Shown here one piece after another: positions 23,093 through 33,182 of a stretch of 64,000 nt of DNA. Location of the stretch: NCBI GenBank assembly GCA_963834685.1, contig CAWICW010000017.1:62001-126000 (forward strand). Direction: 5' to 3'. This stretch comes from Palsa-504 sp963834685 (lineage in GTDB: Bacteria > Actinomycetota > Actinomycetes > Streptosporangiales > Streptosporangiaceae). Under the pieces are notes generated by a model that worked only from the letters and a program-made list of their open reading frames with translations, did not search any database and had not been told where the DNA came from. Made by a program: the position numbers and the translations under genes. Numbering within the stretch: position 1 is the first letter of the stretch; each line of letters begins with the position of its first letter.

Positions 23093-25120
23093 ATGTTCAT
23101 AAGCATGTTCGACCATGGCGACATTCTGGACGGTCTGAACGAGCAGCAGCGGCGGGCGGTGACGCATGAGTGCGGGCCGCTGCTGGTCCTGGCCGGCGCG
23201 GGCACCGGCAAGACGCGGACCCTGGTCGCCCGGGCCGCATGGCTGCGGGACGTCCACGGTATGCAGGCCAACCGGATCCTGCTGCTGACCTTCACCCGCC
23301 GCGCGGCCAGCGACATGCTCTCCCGGGCCGCGTCGGCCGGGAACGGCTCGGCGGAGCGCATCTGCGGCGGGACGTTCCACGCCATCGCGCACAAGATCAT
23401 CCGCCAGCATGCGGAGTCGTTCTCATTGCCGCCGCAGTTCACCATCCTCGACCAGTCCGATGCCACCGAGCTCCTGGACGTGCTCCGCCCGGACCATGGG
23501 CTGGCCGAGGCCGGCCAGCGGTCGCCCCGCGCGGCGACCTGCGCCGACATCTACACCAGGTGCGTGAACACCGGACGTGCGGTCAGTGAGGTGGCGGCGG
23601 CCAGCTTCCCGTGGTGCGTCCCGTTCACGGCCGAGCTGGCCAGCCTGTTCCGCGCCTTCACCGCCCGCAAGCGCGCCCGCCACCTGCTGGACTTCGACGA
23701 CCTGCTGCTGCTGTGGCAGGCGGCGCTGGCCGACCCGGCGGCCGGGCCGGTGCTGCGCGGCATGTTCGACGCGGTCCTGGTCGACGAGTACCAGGACGTC
23801 AACGCGGTGCAGGCCAGCATCGTGCGGCTGCTACAGCCCGACGGGAAGCAGCTGACCTGCGTGGGCGACGACGCGCAGGCCATCTACGGGTTCCGCGGCG
23901 CCGACCCGGCGCACCTGCGGCAGCTGGCCGCTGATTACCCCGGCCTGAATATCGTCCGCCTGCATCGCAACTACCGGTCCCGCCAGGGCGTGCTGGACCT
24001 GGCCAACCTCATCCGTCCGTCCGCTCCGGGCCTGGACCTGACGCTGACCGGCGACCGCGCCCCCGGAGTACCGCCGCTGCTGGTCCGCTGCCACGACGAG
24101 GCCGCTCAGGCCCGGGAGATCTGCGCCCGGATCCTGGAATCGGTCGAGGACGGCGCCGCGCTGCGGGACCAGGCGGTGCTGGTCCGCGCCGGTCATCACA
24201 GCGACATCCTGGAAATCGAGCTCAGCGCCCGAAAGATCCCGTACGTGAAGTTCGGCGGCCTGCGGTTCACCGACACCGCCCACGTCAGGGACTTCCTGGC
24301 CGCCGCCCGGATCCTGGCCAATCCCGCCGACGACCTGGCCTGGTTCCGGCTGCTCCGCCTGCACGACGGAATCGGCCCCGGTCACGCCCGCCGTATCCTG
24401 GCCATCGTGGCCTCCGGCCAGGAGCTTCCTCCCGAGGACTGGCCGCAGGCGGCCGAGGCTGCACCCGCCCGGTCCAGGCCCGCCCTGACCGCCACCCTCG
24501 GCCAGCTGGCCGCTGCCGCGAGCGATCCCGCCGCGGCCCAGGCCGAGGCGCTCGTAACGATCCTGGACCCGCTGGTCCGCACCCGCTACCCCGATGCCGC
24601 GGCGCGGCTCGCCGACCTGCGGCGCCTGGCCGACGCCGCCGCGGGCCAGCCGTCCCTGCACGACGCGCTGGCCGAGCTGACCCTGGATCCGCCGGTCTCT
24701 TCCTCTGACCTGGCCGGGGCGCCCCGCCTGGATGAGGACTACCTGACCATCTCCACCATCCACGCCGCCAAGGGCCTGGAATGGCCCGTCGTGCACGTGC
24801 CTCACCTGGTCGACGGCGCGCTGCCCAGCGACATGGCGCTGGGTGACCCGGGCGGCCTGGCCGAAGAGCACCGCCTGTTCTACGTCGCCCTCACCCGGGC
24901 CCGCGACCACTTGTACCTGTACGCGCCGCTGCGGTTGCACCACCACCGCCGGGGCCGGGACGACCGCCACGGCTTCGGCCAGCTCACCCGCTTCCTGCAC
25001 CGCGACGCGCTGGCCGCGTGCGACAGCGCCGCCGCGGCCGCGCCGACCCCGGTGCTGCCCGTCGTCGGCCCGATCAGGGTTCAGGTGGACGCGGCGCTCG
25101 GCTCTTTGTGGGACGGCTGA
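23093..25120 (+). CDS. UvrD/Rep-type superfamily 1 DNA helicase
   Basis: A 675-residue 3'-5' helicase of the UvrD/PcrA group. Motifs: Q-motif LNEQQRRAV, Walker A AGAGTGKT, motif Ia TFTRRAASDM, GTFHAIAHKI, Walker B VDEYQDVN, motif III VGDDAQAIYGFRGA, motif IV RLHRNYRS, motif V TISTIHAAKGLEWPVVHVPH and motif VI EEHRLFYVALTRARDHLYL. The C-terminus ends soon after motif VI, so no extra nuclease domain is present. The role is DNA unwinding in repair or replication-fork rescue. The start is uncertain between ATG 23093 and ATG 23105; neither has a strong ribosome site. It is divergent from devR and shares the intergenic DosR-like box. Confidence 0.93.
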   Translation: MFISMFDHGDILDGLNEQQRRAVTHECGPLLVLAGAGTGKTRTLVARAAWLRDVHGMQANRILLLTFTRRAASDMLSRAASAGNGSAERICGGTFHAIAHKIIRQHAESFSLPPQFTILDQSDATELLDVLRPDHGLAEAGQRSPRAATCADIYTRCVNTGRAVSEVAAASFPWCVPFTAELASLFRAFTARKRARHLLDFDDLLLLWQAALADPAAGPVLRGMFDAVLVDEYQDVNAVQASIVRLLQPDGKQLTCVGDDAQAIYGFRGADPAHLRQLAADYPGLNIVRLHRNYRSRQGVLDLANLIRPSAPGLDLTLTGDRAPGVPPLLVRCHDEAAQAREICARILESVEDGAALRDQAVLVRAGHHSDILEIELSARKIPYVKFGGLRFTDTAHVRDFLAAARILANPADDLAWFRLLRLHDGIGPGHARRILAIVASGQELPPEDWPQAAEAAPARSRPALTATLGQLAAAASDPAAAQAEALVTILDPLVRTRYPDAAARLADLRRLADAAAGQPSLHDALAELTLDPPVSSSDLAGAPRLDEDYLTISTIHAAKGLEWPVVHVPHLVDGALPSDMALGDPGGLAEEHRLFYVALTRARDHLYLYAPLRLHHHRRGRDDRHGFGQLTRFLHRDALAACDSAAAAAPTPVLPVVGPIRVQVDAALGSLWDG

Positions 25121-25385
25121 GACGCGGTGCCGTCTGGCGCCCCCGGCGTCGTGACCCTCAGACCGGACCTTCCGCGCCGTTGATATTTGATATACCATCC
25201 AGCCACCGCGGCGTGGCGGGCGTACTCAGAATGGGGCTTGTGGCCCCCTGGCCCCGATAGATGGGGCCGGTGGCACATGCACCCGATCGGCAGGCGGCGG
25301 CGCGGGATGCCGGGGTCGATGACCACGGCGGGACCGGGAACAGCCCGGCCGGGCATGGCGCTGTAGCGAGGCGGAAGGGGTTGCG

Positions 25386-26183
25386 GTGGATCTGCGGCTA
25401 GAGGGGAAAGTGGCCTTCGTGACCGGCGCCAGCAAGGGCATCGGGCGCCGCGTGGCTGAGCACCTGGCCCGCGAGGGCTGCGACGTGGTCATCACGGCCC
25501 GTACCACGGGCCCGCTGGAGGAAGCGGCGGACAAGATCGCCGCCGAGACCGGCCGCGCGGTGCTGCCGCTGGCCGGGGATATGAGCGTGACCGCCGACGT
25601 GCAGCGCTGCGTCGATACCACCCTGGAGCGGTTCGGCGCCATCGACATCCTGGTCACCTGCGCGGGCAGTTCCCCCGGCGGCCTGCTCGAGGACCTGACC
25701 GAAGAGCAGTGGATGGCCAGCCTCAACCTGAAGTTCATGGGCTACGTGCGGTCTGTCCGCGCGGTCATCCCGCACATGCGGCAGCGTGGTGAGGGCGCGA
25801 TCGTGCTGGTGGTCGGAAACGACGGGCTCAAGCCCAGCTACTGGGAGATGACCGCAGGCGTGGCGAACGCCGCGGACATCAACTTCGCGTCCTCGGTCGC
25901 CGAGCAGTACGGGCGGTACGGGGTGCGCATTAACACCGTCAATCCCGGTCCGGTGAACACCGACCGGTGGGACACGCTGGAGAAGGCCTTCGCCCGGGAC
26001 AAGGGCGTCACCCAGGAACGCGCACACGAACTGGCCGAGCAGTCCATCCCGTTCGGCCGCATTTGCGAGCCGGAAGAAGTGGCGGCGCTGGTGACCTTCC
26101 TGGCCTCGCCGCTAGCCAGTTTCATCAACGGCGCGCACATCCCCGTTGACGGGGCACAGCGCAAGGCAATCATGGACCATTGA
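25386..26183 (+). CDS. SDR-fold protein lacking the classical catalytic Tyr/Lys
   Basis: A 265-residue classical-length short-chain dehydrogenase fold. The cofactor loop TGASKGIGRR, AGDMSVTADV and the CAGSSPGG element are present. Where YxxxK is expected, the sequence reads YWEMTAGVANAADINFASSV: aligning NAADINFASSVAEQYG with the usual KAALxxFxxxLAxEYG puts Ala and Asn at the Tyr and Lys positions. The following GVRINTVNPGPV is normal. It may therefore bind NAD(P) without classical reductase chemistry, or use other residues. GTG 25386 has GAAGGGG upstream. A 55-residue membrane protein gene starts 11 bp after its stop and is likely translationally coupled. Confidence 0.85.
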   Translation: MDLRLEGKVAFVTGASKGIGRRVAEHLAREGCDVVITARTTGPLEEAADKIAAETGRAVLPLAGDMSVTADVQRCVDTTLERFGAIDILVTCAGSSPGGLLEDLTEEQWMASLNLKFMGYVRSVRAVIPHMRQRGEGAIVLVVGNDGLKPSYWEMTAGVANAADINFASSVAEQYGRYGVRINTVNPGPVNTDRWDTLEKAFARDKGVTQERAHELAEQSIPFGRICEPEEVAALVTFLASPLASFINGAHIPVDGAQRKAIMDH

Positions 26184-26194
26184 GGAGGTCCGCC

Positions 26195-26362
26195 ATGACT
26201 GAAGGTCCAGGGACCACGGAGCTGCGGGCCTGGGCCTTCGCCAACCTGGGCGTGCGGGTGGCGCTGGCCATCGGTTTCGTGGCGCACCTGGCGTTCGGCC
26301 GGGCGGACGTCCGGGCCGAGGAGGCGGTGCCGCTGCCGATGCCCGCGACCGCGGAGGCGTGA
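26195..26362 (+). CDS. Small single-span membrane protein coupled to the SDR gene
   Basis: A 55-residue protein. Residues about 13-34 (AFANLGVRVALAIGFVAHLA) form one hydrophobic helix, preceded by an acidic N-terminus and followed by a short polar tail. ATG 26195 has a perfect AGGAGG overlapping the stop of the SDR gene, so coupled translation is likely. No family is recognised. Its position suggests a membrane partner or anchor for the SDR-fold protein (inference). Confidence 0.6.
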   Translation: MTEGPGTTELRAWAFANLGVRVALAIGFVAHLAFGRADVRAEEAVPLPMPATAEA

Positions 26363-26437
26363 AAGCGAGTCAACAAACGAGTAACCATGTCCGCCTAGCT
26401 GTTCTTTTGCCGGGTATGTGCCGTTTACCCTGGCAGT

Positions 26438-27265
26438 ATGGAGATGCCGGCGACCGGCCCTCCAGGCTGGGACCCGTACGATGCCCGGAGCTCCCCGAGC
26501 GCGCGGGCGGGTAACAGTGCGGCCGCCCGGCGCCGGAGGCGCCGCCGACGGTGGCGGCAGGGGATGCTGTGGCTGCTGACTGCCGTCACGGCCGCGGTCC
26601 TGGTGGTCATCGCCGGGTTCGTCAAGGAGATCTCCAAGGTGCCGACGGTAGCCCGGCCCGCCGCGCTGACCGCGACCGCGCACCCCACGCGGCGCGCAAC
26701 CCCCTCGCCGTCCGCCTCGGCGAAGGTCCAGGATGTTGCCGACGCTTCTTCCGGACTGTCCTACCAGCTGCTCTCCTCCCCTTGGCAACGGGGCTGCCCG
26801 GCCGTACTGCACACCCCCATGTTCAGCTGGACCGCGGGCGAGCACGCCGTGGCCGGACGCGTGGACATCGGCGGGACCATGTTCGACTGGCACGGGAACG
26901 CCTGCTCGGGCCAGCTTGAGCAGCAGTTCGCGTACTCCGGTCCCGCCGACCTCGAACCGGTCACGATGGGAGTGGCCGACGCGGTCGATCCGGCCTACTA
27001 CGCCGGGCTGCGGCACGACCGCACGATCGAGAGCAGCGCCGCGATGCAGGTCAGCGGGCATCAGGCCTGGATAGTCACGTTCCTTATGACGTACCCGGAC
27101 GCCGTGAGCGAGGGCCTGGCCTGGACCAGCGAAGCCGGAGCCGTAGTGGTCGTGGACCGCGGCGCCGGCCAGGCTCCCGCCGTGTTCTACGCCTCGGTCC
27201 CCAGCAACCTCGGCACGTCAGACGTCAGCACCCTGGTCAGCTCGCTCCAGCTCAGCCCTGGCTGA
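26438..27265 (+). CDS. Hypothetical membrane-anchored extracytoplasmic protein
   Basis: A 275-residue protein. Residues 1-40 are cytoplasmic, with an RRRRRRRRWR run just before a transmembrane helix at about 43-63 (MLWLLTAVTAAVLVVIAGFV). A Thr/Pro/Ser-rich linker follows to about residue 95. Residues 100-275 form a globular extracellular domain with two Cys (WQRGCPAV and GNACSGQLE) that could form a disulfide. It contains VDIGGTMFDWHGN, then AWIVTFLMTYPDAVSEGLAW. No named family is recognised. It ends inside the 3' end of the convergent DUF4097-type gene (14-bp overlap). The ATG at 26438 lacks a strong ribosome site. Confidence 0.75.
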   Translation: MEMPATGPPGWDPYDARSSPSARAGNSAAARRRRRRRRWRQGMLWLLTAVTAAVLVVIAGFVKEISKVPTVARPAALTATAHPTRRATPSPSASAKVQDVADASSGLSYQLLSSPWQRGCPAVLHTPMFSWTAGEHAVAGRVDIGGTMFDWHGNACSGQLEQQFAYSGPADLEPVTMGVADAVDPAYYAGLRHDRTIESSAAMQVSGHQAWIVTFLMTYPDAVSEGLAWTSEAGAVVVVDRGAGQAPAVFYASVPSNLGTSDVSTLVSSLQLSPG

Positions 27266-28265
27266 TGGTGATGTCGCCGCCGCCGCTGTCGATGGTGATC
27301 TTGTGGTGGGACTTCGGGCTGACCAGCGACGACGGGTAGCTGACGTTGCCGCCCTGGGTGTCGGGGAGGGAAAGGTCGTACGTGGTGCCACCTGGCGGGA
27401 GGATCACCGTGACGTTGCCGCCCTCGGCGGAGATCACCAGGTTCTGCGGAACTTGGGTGACGGCCAGGGTGACGTCGCCGCCGCCCGAGTCCATGTTGAC
27501 CACTCCAGAGGCCACGCCGCTGGCGTCGACGTTGCCGCCCTCGGTGGCGAGCTGGAAGTTACCGGTGAAGCCGTTGGCGGTCAGGTCTCCGCCGCCGGTG
27601 TCCACCCGCGTGGTGCCGGAGCCGGTCCAGCTGCCGGCGTTGACGTTGCCGCCTTCGGTGGCGATCTGGAGGGTGCCGGTCAGTCCGGTGCCGGTCAGGT
27701 CGCCGCCGCCGGTGTCCAGCTGCAGGTTGCCGGCCAGGTCGGTGGCGGTCACGTTGCCGCCGCCGGCCCACAGGGTCATGCCGCTGGAGAAGTCGGCCGC
27801 CAAGATGTTACCGCCGTTGCTCCACACCGTGACGGCGGTCCGCGCCGGGACGTCGAGGGTGGCGCTCATCCCGCAGTCGGTATTTATCCCGCTGCAGTTC
27901 ATGCCGATGTTGGCACCGGTGGGCGTGGTGCTCTCGCTGATGCCCGGCCGGACGAGGCCGTACTGGACGATTCCAGTCAGCCGCGCGGTACTGGTGCCCG
28001 GGGCCTCGCGCAGCGTGACATCGCCGGCGGTGATGTTCACCGCCACCTGGCCGTCGTCCACCGGGACCGTGTAGCTGAACGGGTAGCTTCCCCTGGCGAC
28101 GGTGGTGACGAGGCTGAAGGCGGTCCAGCCGATCAGGGCCAAGGCCACCGGCACGCCGACCGCGAGGGCTACCAGGCGGCCGGATGTCATGCGCAGCGGG
28201 CCGGACGGACCCGGGGCGCCGACCGCAGGTTCTGGGACCTGGCCGGTCGTGGGCATGAAGGTCAT
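27252..28265 (-). CDS. Membrane-anchored DUF4097-type beta-repeat protein
   Basis: A 337-residue protein with a short cytoplasmic start, one transmembrane helix near residues 31-52 (VALAVGVPVALALIGWTAFS), then a long Gly/Thr/Asp-rich extracellular region. Motifs of the form T(E/G)GGNV and TGGGDL recur about every 20 residues from residue 165 to the end. This is typical of the right-handed beta-helix of DUF4097 (putative adhesin/LiaF-like) proteins. Cys in MNCSGINTDCG may form a disulfide. ATG 28265 lies 13 bp after the response regulator gene, so it is the third gene of a histidine kinase-regulator-effector operon. A cell-envelope stress role is plausible by analogy with LiaFSR-like systems. 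Confidence 0.85.
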   Translation of the reverse strand: MTFMPTTGQVPEPAVGAPGPSGPLRMTSGRLVALAVGVPVALALIGWTAFSLVTTVARGSYPFSYTVPVDDGQVAVNITAGDVTLREAPGTSTARLTGIVQYGLVRPGISESTTPTGANIGMNCSGINTDCGMSATLDVPARTAVTVWSNGGNILAADFSSGMTLWAGGGNVTATDLAGNLQLDTGGGDLTGTGLTGTLQIATEGGNVNAGSWTGSGTTRVDTGGGDLTANGFTGNFQLATEGGNVDASGVASGVVNMDSGGGDVTLAVTQVPQNLVISAEGGNVTVILPPGGTTYDLSLPDTQGGNVSYPSSLVSPKSHHKITIDSGGGDITISQG

Positions 28266-28278
28266 CGTGATACCCCGT

Positions 28279-28920
28279 TCATCCGGTGCCGAGGTAGCGC
28301 AGCACGGCGAGCACGCGCCGATGGTCGCGGTCGCCGGGCGCCAGCCCGAGTTTGGTGAAGATGTTGTTGATGTGCTTTTCCACCGCGCCGCCGCCGACCA
28401 CGAGCGAATCGGCGATGGCGGAGTTGGACCGGCCTTCGGCCATGAGGGCAAGCACCTCGCGCTCGCGCGGGGTCAGCTCGTCGAGCGGGTGGCGGCTGCG
28501 GGCCAGCAGCTGCGCCACGACCTCGGGGTCCAGCGCGCTGCCGCCGTCGGCCACCCGGGCCAGTGCGTCGAGGAACTCGGCCACGTCGGCCACCCGGTCC
28601 TTCAGCAGGTAGCCGACGCCGTGCGGGCGGCCGGAGATCAGCTCGGTGGCGTACCGCTCCTCCACCCACTGGGACAGCACGAGCACGCCGACCTTGGGCC
28701 AGCGGTCCCGGACGACCAGGGCGGCGCGCAGCCCCTCGTCGGTGAACGTGGGCGGCATCCGCACGTCGACCACCACCGCGTCCGGGGTGTGCTCGGCCAC
28801 GTCGCGGAGGAACCCCTCACCGTCGCCCGCGACGGCGGCGACCTCGTGGCCGGCCTCGGTGAGCAGCCGGGTCAGGCCCTCGCGCAGCAAGACGGAATCT
28901 TCCGCGATCACTACCCGCAT
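28279..28920 (-). CDS. NarL-family response regulator
   Basis: A 213-residue response regulator: receiver with MRVVIAEDSVLLREGLTRLL, phospho-acceptor Asp in AVVVDVRMPP and Lys in GYLLKDRV, and a C-terminal LuxR HTH with LTPREREVLALMAEGRSNSA, then GAVEKHINNIFTKLGL. It overlaps the histidine kinase gene by 10 bp, which indicates coupled translation and a cognate pair. It differs from DevR in the recognition helix, so it reads other sites. The likely target is its own operon, including the membrane beta-repeat gene. Confidence 0.93.
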   Translation of the reverse strand: MRVVIAEDSVLLREGLTRLLTEAGHEVAAVAGDGEGFLRDVAEHTPDAVVVDVRMPPTFTDEGLRAALVVRDRWPKVGVLVLSQWVEERYATELISGRPHGVGYLLKDRVADVAEFLDALARVADGGSALDPEVVAQLLARSRHPLDELTPREREVLALMAEGRSNSAIADSLVVGGGAVEKHINNIFTKLGLAPGDRDHRRVLAVLRYLGTG

Positions 28921-30170
28921 GGCAGTTCCGCCGCGATGATCGTCGGGCCGCCGACCGGTGACTCTACCGACATCCGGCCGTCTACGCCGGACACCCGGTC
29001 GGCCAGCCCGGACAGGCCCGGACCGTCGATGTCCGCGCCGCCGATCCCGTCGTCGCTGATCATGACCGTGAGCGTGCCGGGGTAGCCGTGGCCTTCCACC
29101 ACGACCTTGGCGTGACTGGCCCGGGAGTGCTTGGCCACGTTGGTCAGCGCCTCGGCCACCATGAAGTAGGCGACCGCCTCCACCGAGGACTTAGGCCGGA
29201 CCGGCACGTCGACGTGCACGTCGACCGGCACCGGGCACAGGACAGCCAGGCCGGACAGGGCCGCGTCGAGGCCTCGGTCGGTGAGCACCGGCGGATGCAC
29301 TCCGCGGACCAGGTTGCGCAGCTCGGTCAGGGCCTCCTTGGCCTGGGCGTGCGCCTGGTCGACCAGTTCCTTGGCGGCGTCGAGGTCGTCGGCGAACTTC
29401 GCCTTGGCCCGGCCGAGCTCCATGGCCAGCGCGACCAGCCGCTGCTGCGCGCCGTCGTGCAGGTCACGCTCGATGCGCCGCCGCTCCGCCTCGGCCGCGT
29501 CCACCACCCGCTCCCGGCTGATCTCCAGCTCGGTGACGCGGGCGGCCAGGTCCCGGCGCGGGCCGAGGAGGAAGCGGGCCAGCACCCCGTCCGCGATGGC
29601 CAGGCCACAGGTCAGCTGCGGCGCGGCGAGCACCAGGAGGGCACCGATGACGACGGACAGGGTCAGCTCGGCTCTAGTATGCAGCACCGTGTCGCCGAAG
29701 GTCGGGCCGCCGCTCGGCATGAGCCTGCCGTAGGCCGGCAGGGTCAGCAGGAGCAACCCTACCGCCCAGGTCATGATGCTGATCGCGGCCGCCACCGCAC
29801 TGACCGGCAGCCGCAGCAGCGCGTAGCCGAGCTCGGCCCAGGTGGCCGACTCGGTCCACATCCGCCAGCGGGGGATAATGCCCCATCGGTACCCGGCCCG
29901 GCCGGGCGAGCCCGCGGCGGGCCAGGCCGGGATCCGCACGCCGGTAAAAAGGGCGAACCTGGCCCGCTCAGCCCGGGCGAACCAGTCGGCCAGCCGCAGC
30001 GTCACACCCAGGAGCGGAAGCCCGACCAGCGCGAAGAACAACGCGCCGAACCCGAACCCGAGCCCGAAGGTGACGATGAATATGGCCGCGAACCCGATGA
30101 GCAGCCCGGTCAGGTGCTGGGTCATGGCGAGCCAGGTGCGCGCCGACACCAGGTCGCGGAGCAGGAACAT
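28911..30170 (-). CDS. Sensor histidine kinase (HisKA_3 / NarL-partner type)
   Basis: A 419-residue membrane kinase. The N-terminal half has four to five hydrophobic helices (for example LLIGFAAIFIVTFGLGFGFG and AVAAAISIMTWAVGLLLLTL) with no large extracellular domain, so sensing is probably within the membrane. A coiled linker with RVTELEISRERVVDAAEAER leads into the phospho-acceptor RRRIERDLHDGAQQRLVALA, whose His is autophosphorylated. The ATP-binding domain has EALTNVAKHSRAS, DDGIGGAD and GLSGLADRVSGVDGRM. ATG 30170 is used as the start since the upstream extension has no hydrophobic or conserved content. It is coupled to the response regulator at 28920. Confidence 0.92.
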   Translation of the reverse strand: MFLLRDLVSARTWLAMTQHLTGLLIGFAAIFIVTFGLGFGFGALFFALVGLPLLGVTLRLADWFARAERARFALFTGVRIPAWPAAGSPGRAGYRWGIIPRWRMWTESATWAELGYALLRLPVSAVAAAISIMTWAVGLLLLTLPAYGRLMPSGGPTFGDTVLHTRAELTLSVVIGALLVLAAPQLTCGLAIADGVLARFLLGPRRDLAARVTELEISRERVVDAAEAERRRIERDLHDGAQQRLVALAMELGRAKAKFADDLDAAKELVDQAHAQAKEALTELRNLVRGVHPPVLTDRGLDAALSGLAVLCPVPVDVHVDVPVRPKSSVEAVAYFMVAEALTNVAKHSRASHAKVVVEGHGYPGTLTVMISDDGIGGADIDGPGLSGLADRVSGVDGRMSVESPVGGPTIIAAELPCG

Positions 30171-30292
30171 GGCTCTGACGCTATGACATCCCCAGCCGGG
30201 CAGCCATAAGCTGTACCCCCCGGATCGAGGTGAGGCTAACCCCACCACGGCCCGGGAGCCGCCCGCGGGGTGCGGGCGACGCCCACTGGTCG

Positions 30293-31788
<1,496 letters not shown>

Positions 31789-31792
<4 letters not shown>

Positions 31793-33100
31793 TTGATGGC
31801 CTCGCCGTTGACGGCGGTCAGTGCGTCGATGAGGATCCCGAGGCCTTCCTTGGCCTCGGCCTCGCTCAGGGTGAGCGGGGGCGCCATCCGCAGCGTGGAC
31901 CCGTACAGGCCGCCCTTGCCGACCAGCAGCCCGCGCTCCTTGGTGGCCTCGAGCATCCGGGCGGCCAGCGGCGGGCTCGGCTTCTTGGCGGCCGGGTCTT
32001 TGGGCTCGACCAGGTCTACGGCGAACATCAGGCCCTTGCCGCGCACCTCGCCCACGATGTCCAGCGCGTTCGCGGCTTCGCGGAGCCCGTCGATGATGAG
32101 CCCGCCGGTCACGGCCGCGTTGCGCTGCAGGTCGTGGGACAGCACGTAGTCCAGGGTGGCGTTGCCCGCGGCGGTGGCGATCGGGTTGCCGCCGAAGGTG
32201 GAGATGCCGTTGCCGCGGATGCCGTCGAGCAGTTCGCCGCGGGCCACGACGCCGCCGATGGCGAAGCCGTTGCCCAGTCCCTTGGCGAACGTCATCGCGT
32301 CCGGGGTGATCCCGTGCGCGGAGATGCCCCAGAAGTGCGCGCCGGTACGGCCCCAGCCGGTCTGCACCTCGTCGGAGATGAGCAGGATGCCGTGCTCGTC
32401 GAGGACCTCCTTGTACGCGGCCAGCAGCCCGTCGGGCGCCATGGTGAACCCGCCCACGCCCTGGATCGGCTCGGCCAGCAGGCAGCCGACGTCGGCCGGG
32501 TGGATCCCGGCGGACAGCAGAGCCCGGAGGTCGTCCACGCAGGCCTTGATGTAGTCGGCGTCGGACAGGCTCTGGTATTGGAGAAGCTGCCGGTCGGTGC
32601 CATGCAGATAATGAGTGCCGAACGGATCGTGGCTCGACATCTTCCAGGCCGCGACACCAGTCACCGAGACGGCACCGAACGAGCGTCCGTGGTAGCTCCC
32701 CCGCATGGCCAGCACCTGGTTGGCCTGGCGCGCGGTAAGGCAGGCCAGCAGCGCGGTCTCATTCGCCTCGGTGCCGGAGTTGGTGAAGAACACCTTGGCG
32801 TTCGGGATGCCGGAGAGCTTGATGATCTTCTCGGCCAGTTCGACCTGATTGCGGATGAGGTACAGCGTCGAGGTGTGCATCACCCCGGTGGCGATCTGCC
32901 GTTCGACCGCGTCCCGGACCTCGGGGACGTCGTAGCCGAGCATGTTGGTCAAGATGCCGGCGAAGAAGTCAAGGTAGCTGCGACCCTGGCCGTCGGTGAC
33001 CCGGCAGCCCTTGCCACTGACGATCTCGATCGGCTCGTCGTAGTAGATCCCGACCCAGTTGGGGATGACCGCGCGATGGCGGGCGAGGAGCTCGAGACAT
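31789..33100 (-). CDS. Class III omega-aminotransferase with a disturbed start
   Basis: A PLP-dependent aminotransferase: FFTNSGTEANETALL, MRGSYHGRS, LLAEPIQGVGGF, the PLP Asp in LLISDEVQTGWGRTG, catalytic Lys in AMTFAKGLGNGFAIGG, and STFGGNPIATAA. Similarity clearly continues upstream of the first in-frame ATG (32952): about 49 more codons read LLARHRAVIPNWVGIYYDEP, then GRSYLDFFAGILTNM. No in-frame ATG, GTG or TTG precedes this segment before an in-frame TAA (33106-33108). An ATG at 33098-33100 is out of frame by one base. Either a 1-nt indel near the start broke the gene, or initiation is unusual. The partner is mmsA (4-bp overlap); likely amino donors are beta-alanine or 3-aminoisobutyrate. 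Confidence 0.85.
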
Positions 33101-33182
33101 GGTCCTTAGTGTGCTCTGCCCGGCGGCATCGGCGGAAGTAACATCATGTCTCGGCTTTTGGTACTTTCCATACAATATGTAA

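Noticed and set aside
27300..28000. Regular spaced repeats in DNA (GTTGCCGCC-type blocks), first considered as a CRISPR-like or tandem repeat array
   Set aside because: The spacing is irregular at DNA level and is explained by Gly-Gly-Asn/Asp codons of the beta-repeat protein. There are no identical repeats with unique spacers.
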